From Planctomycetaceae bacterium (GTDB lineage Bacteria > Planctomycetota > Planctomycetia > Planctomycetales > Planctomycetaceae), in assembly GCA_029259875.1 (NCBI GenBank), contig JAJDEK010000212.1:1-6063 (forward strand): DNA of 6,063 bases, written 5' to 3'. Under the pieces are notes generated by a model that was given only the letters and a program-made list of their open reading frames with translations, was not told the DNA's origin and made no database searches. Every line of letters begins with the position of its first letter. Position 1 is the first letter of the stretch. The position numbers and the translations under genes are program-made. Of the stretch, positions 4,979-6,063 are shown piece after piece.

Positions 4979-6063
4979 ATGAAATCATCTCTTTTTTCCC
5001 AATTCAATACGATCCTTTCGTTACTTCTGATTCTGCTCCATGCCAACCAGTATGCCTTAGCAGCAGAAGATGGTGCAAGTCCTTTTGAAATCAAACAAGT
5101 TCAAGTAGGCTTTGACGGCCTTTACAAAATCGGACGCTGGGTTCCTGTTACTGTTGAGCTGACGACTAATGCTCCGATTGAATTACAGTTATCTGTGGTG
5201 TCTCTCTCTCCTGATGGAAATTCTACTGAGGTACCATCGGACGTCTACCGGTTTCCCAAACCAGGAACCTATCAACTCTATTCGCAATTTAAGACCGGAT
5301 TACTCGATAGCCCTTTAAAGATTCGCTTGCGCGATGTTGGTACGCAAGCAATCCTGGATGAGGCTTCCTATTCACCTCAATCAACTCAGAATCAATTTAC
5401 TGGGATCGGTTTAAAGCAATCAGTCGAACTCTGGGCCATCATCGGCGAGATTAGCGGATTTGATCCCATCGAATCTTCAATGTCAGATTCGATCGATAAA
5501 AATCTTAATCAGTTTACAACATTGGTCTCAAATAAAACGTTTCTGCCAGAGACCGCATATGGATATGACTCGCTTGATTCTCTCATTGTTGATTCCGACT
5601 ACTCTGTAACTAAAGAAAAAAATCAGGCCATTCAAAGCTGGGTCGCCAATGGAGGTCATCTCGTGCTCTGCGTTGGAGAAGACGTAGCAGAATATCAAAA
5701 AAGCGAATTTGATAAGTGGGTTCCCGTCAAGGTCCTCGGTAAAAATAAAGTCCGTGAATTGAGTAGCCTGGAGTTATTTGCTGCGGTACGTTCACGAATT
5801 CGTGGTGTCGCCACCGCTTCCCAAATTGAAATCAATTCGGGAGAAGTCCTGGCATCCTCTTTAAATGGACCGCTTCTAGTGAGGGTTCCTTATGGACTGG
5901 GTGTTGTTACATTTCTCGCTTTAGATCTGAATACCAGACCTTTAGTGGGCTGGGAAGGCTTAAAAAATCTCTGTCCTAAACTCGCAACCAGAAAAAAACA
6001 ACCTGCCACCGCAAGTCAACAGGATGCCGCCCTCGGAAAACGACTTTCGCAAACCGGTATTTC
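4979..6063 (+). CDS. Secreted protein with glutamine-amidotransferase-like fold, 5' part (runs off window)
   Basis: The frame is open from the ATG at 4979 to the window end, giving 361 residues with no stop. A signal peptide is clear: MKSSLF, a hydrophobic core at about 11-20, and likely cleavage after ALA (residue 28). Residues 36-130 look like a beta-sandwich, with the 'F..L.KIGRWVPVTVEL' pattern (45-61) seen in secreted or membrane proteins of planctomycetes and some other bacteria. Residues 145-235 resemble a class I glutamine-amidotransferase-like (DUF4350-like) fold: LPETAYGYDSLDSLIVDSD, then QSWVANGGHLVLCVG (219-233). The segment VRVPYGLGVVTFLALDLN (301-318) is the usual 'fragile-site check' strand pair after that fold. 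No catalytic Cys-His-Glu set is evident, so a binding or structural role is more likely than enzyme activity. Relatives often continue to C-terminal membrane helices, which would lie beyond this window. The ribosome site is weak and partly inside an inverted repeat. Function is unknown. Confidence 0.8.
   Translation, partial: MKSSLFSQFNTILSLLLILLHANQYALAAEDGASPFEIKQVQVGFDGLYKIGRWVPVTVELTTNAPIELQLSVVSLSPDGNSTEVPSDVYRFPKPGTYQLYSQFKTGLLDSPLKIRLRDVGTQAILDEASYSPQSTQNQFTGIGLKQSVELWAIIGEISGFDPIESSMSDSIDKNLNQFTTLVSNKTFLPETAYGYDSLDSLIVDSDYSVTKEKNQAIQSWVANGGHLVLCVGEDVAEYQKSEFDKWVPVKVLGKNKVRELSSLELFAAVRSRIRGVATASQIEINSGEVLASSLNGPLLVRVPYGLGVVTFLALDLNTRPLVGWEGLKNLCPKLATRKKQPATASQQDAALGKRLSQTGI

Noticed and set aside
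4882..5094. - strand open frame of 70 codons
   Set aside because: It overlaps the leader, signal peptide and N-terminus of the + strand gene at 4979, which has far better coding features.
1..6063. Defence system, CRISPR array, mobile element, tRNA or rRNA
   Set aside because: No repeat array, transposase, integrase, attachment site, toxin-antitoxin pair or RNA-gene pattern was found. The genes are ordinary envelope and lipid-type functions.

Overview
The window reads like a piece of chromosome from a marine planctomycete (Planctomycetaceae, Gimesia/Rubinisphaera type). This placement is an inference. It rests on a small secreted helical protein with a proline-rich tail at 2785-3591, a secreted 'F..GRW.PV.V' protein at 4979 onward, moderate to low G+C with AT-rich intergenic gaps, and a loose, non-operonic layout. 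No phage, IS, CRISPR, tRNA or rRNA feature is visible.

Bases 1-2163 carry the 3' part of a large MscM/MscK-type mechanosensitive channel gene on the + strand. The reading frame is interrupted once, by a TGA at 325-327, with an ATG directly after it in the same frame. The upstream piece supplies the end of the periplasmic region and the first membrane helix. The downstream piece (611 residues) supplies all remaining helices and the MscS pore and vestibule. Both halves look conserved, so this is a recent nonsense mutation, a sequencing error, or a channel made as two polypeptides. It is the most unusual point in the window.

Convergent to the channel, with only 4 bases between stop codons, is a YiiD_C-type hot-dog thioesterase gene on the - strand (2168-2629). 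A near-perfect 15-bp dyad lies just upstream of it and could be an operator over its promoter. Next on the - strand is a secreted proline-rich protein of unknown function (2785-3591). Upstream of that is a possible 54-codon gene (3638-3802) whose stop codon overlaps the alternative upstream start of the secreted protein.

A gene-poor divergent region (about 3803-4032) separates these from the + strand genes. These are an Abhydrolase_2 carboxylesterase (4033-4773) with a complete catalytic triad and, after a 205-base gap rich in inverted repeats, the 5' part of a secreted protein with a glutamine-amidotransferase-like fold (4979 to the window end).

The genes do not form an obvious pathway. The channel, the secreted proteins and the esterases look like ordinary envelope and lipid housekeeping. 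I do not see a convincing new multi-gene system. The points worth checking are the interrupted channel and several cis-acting dyads.
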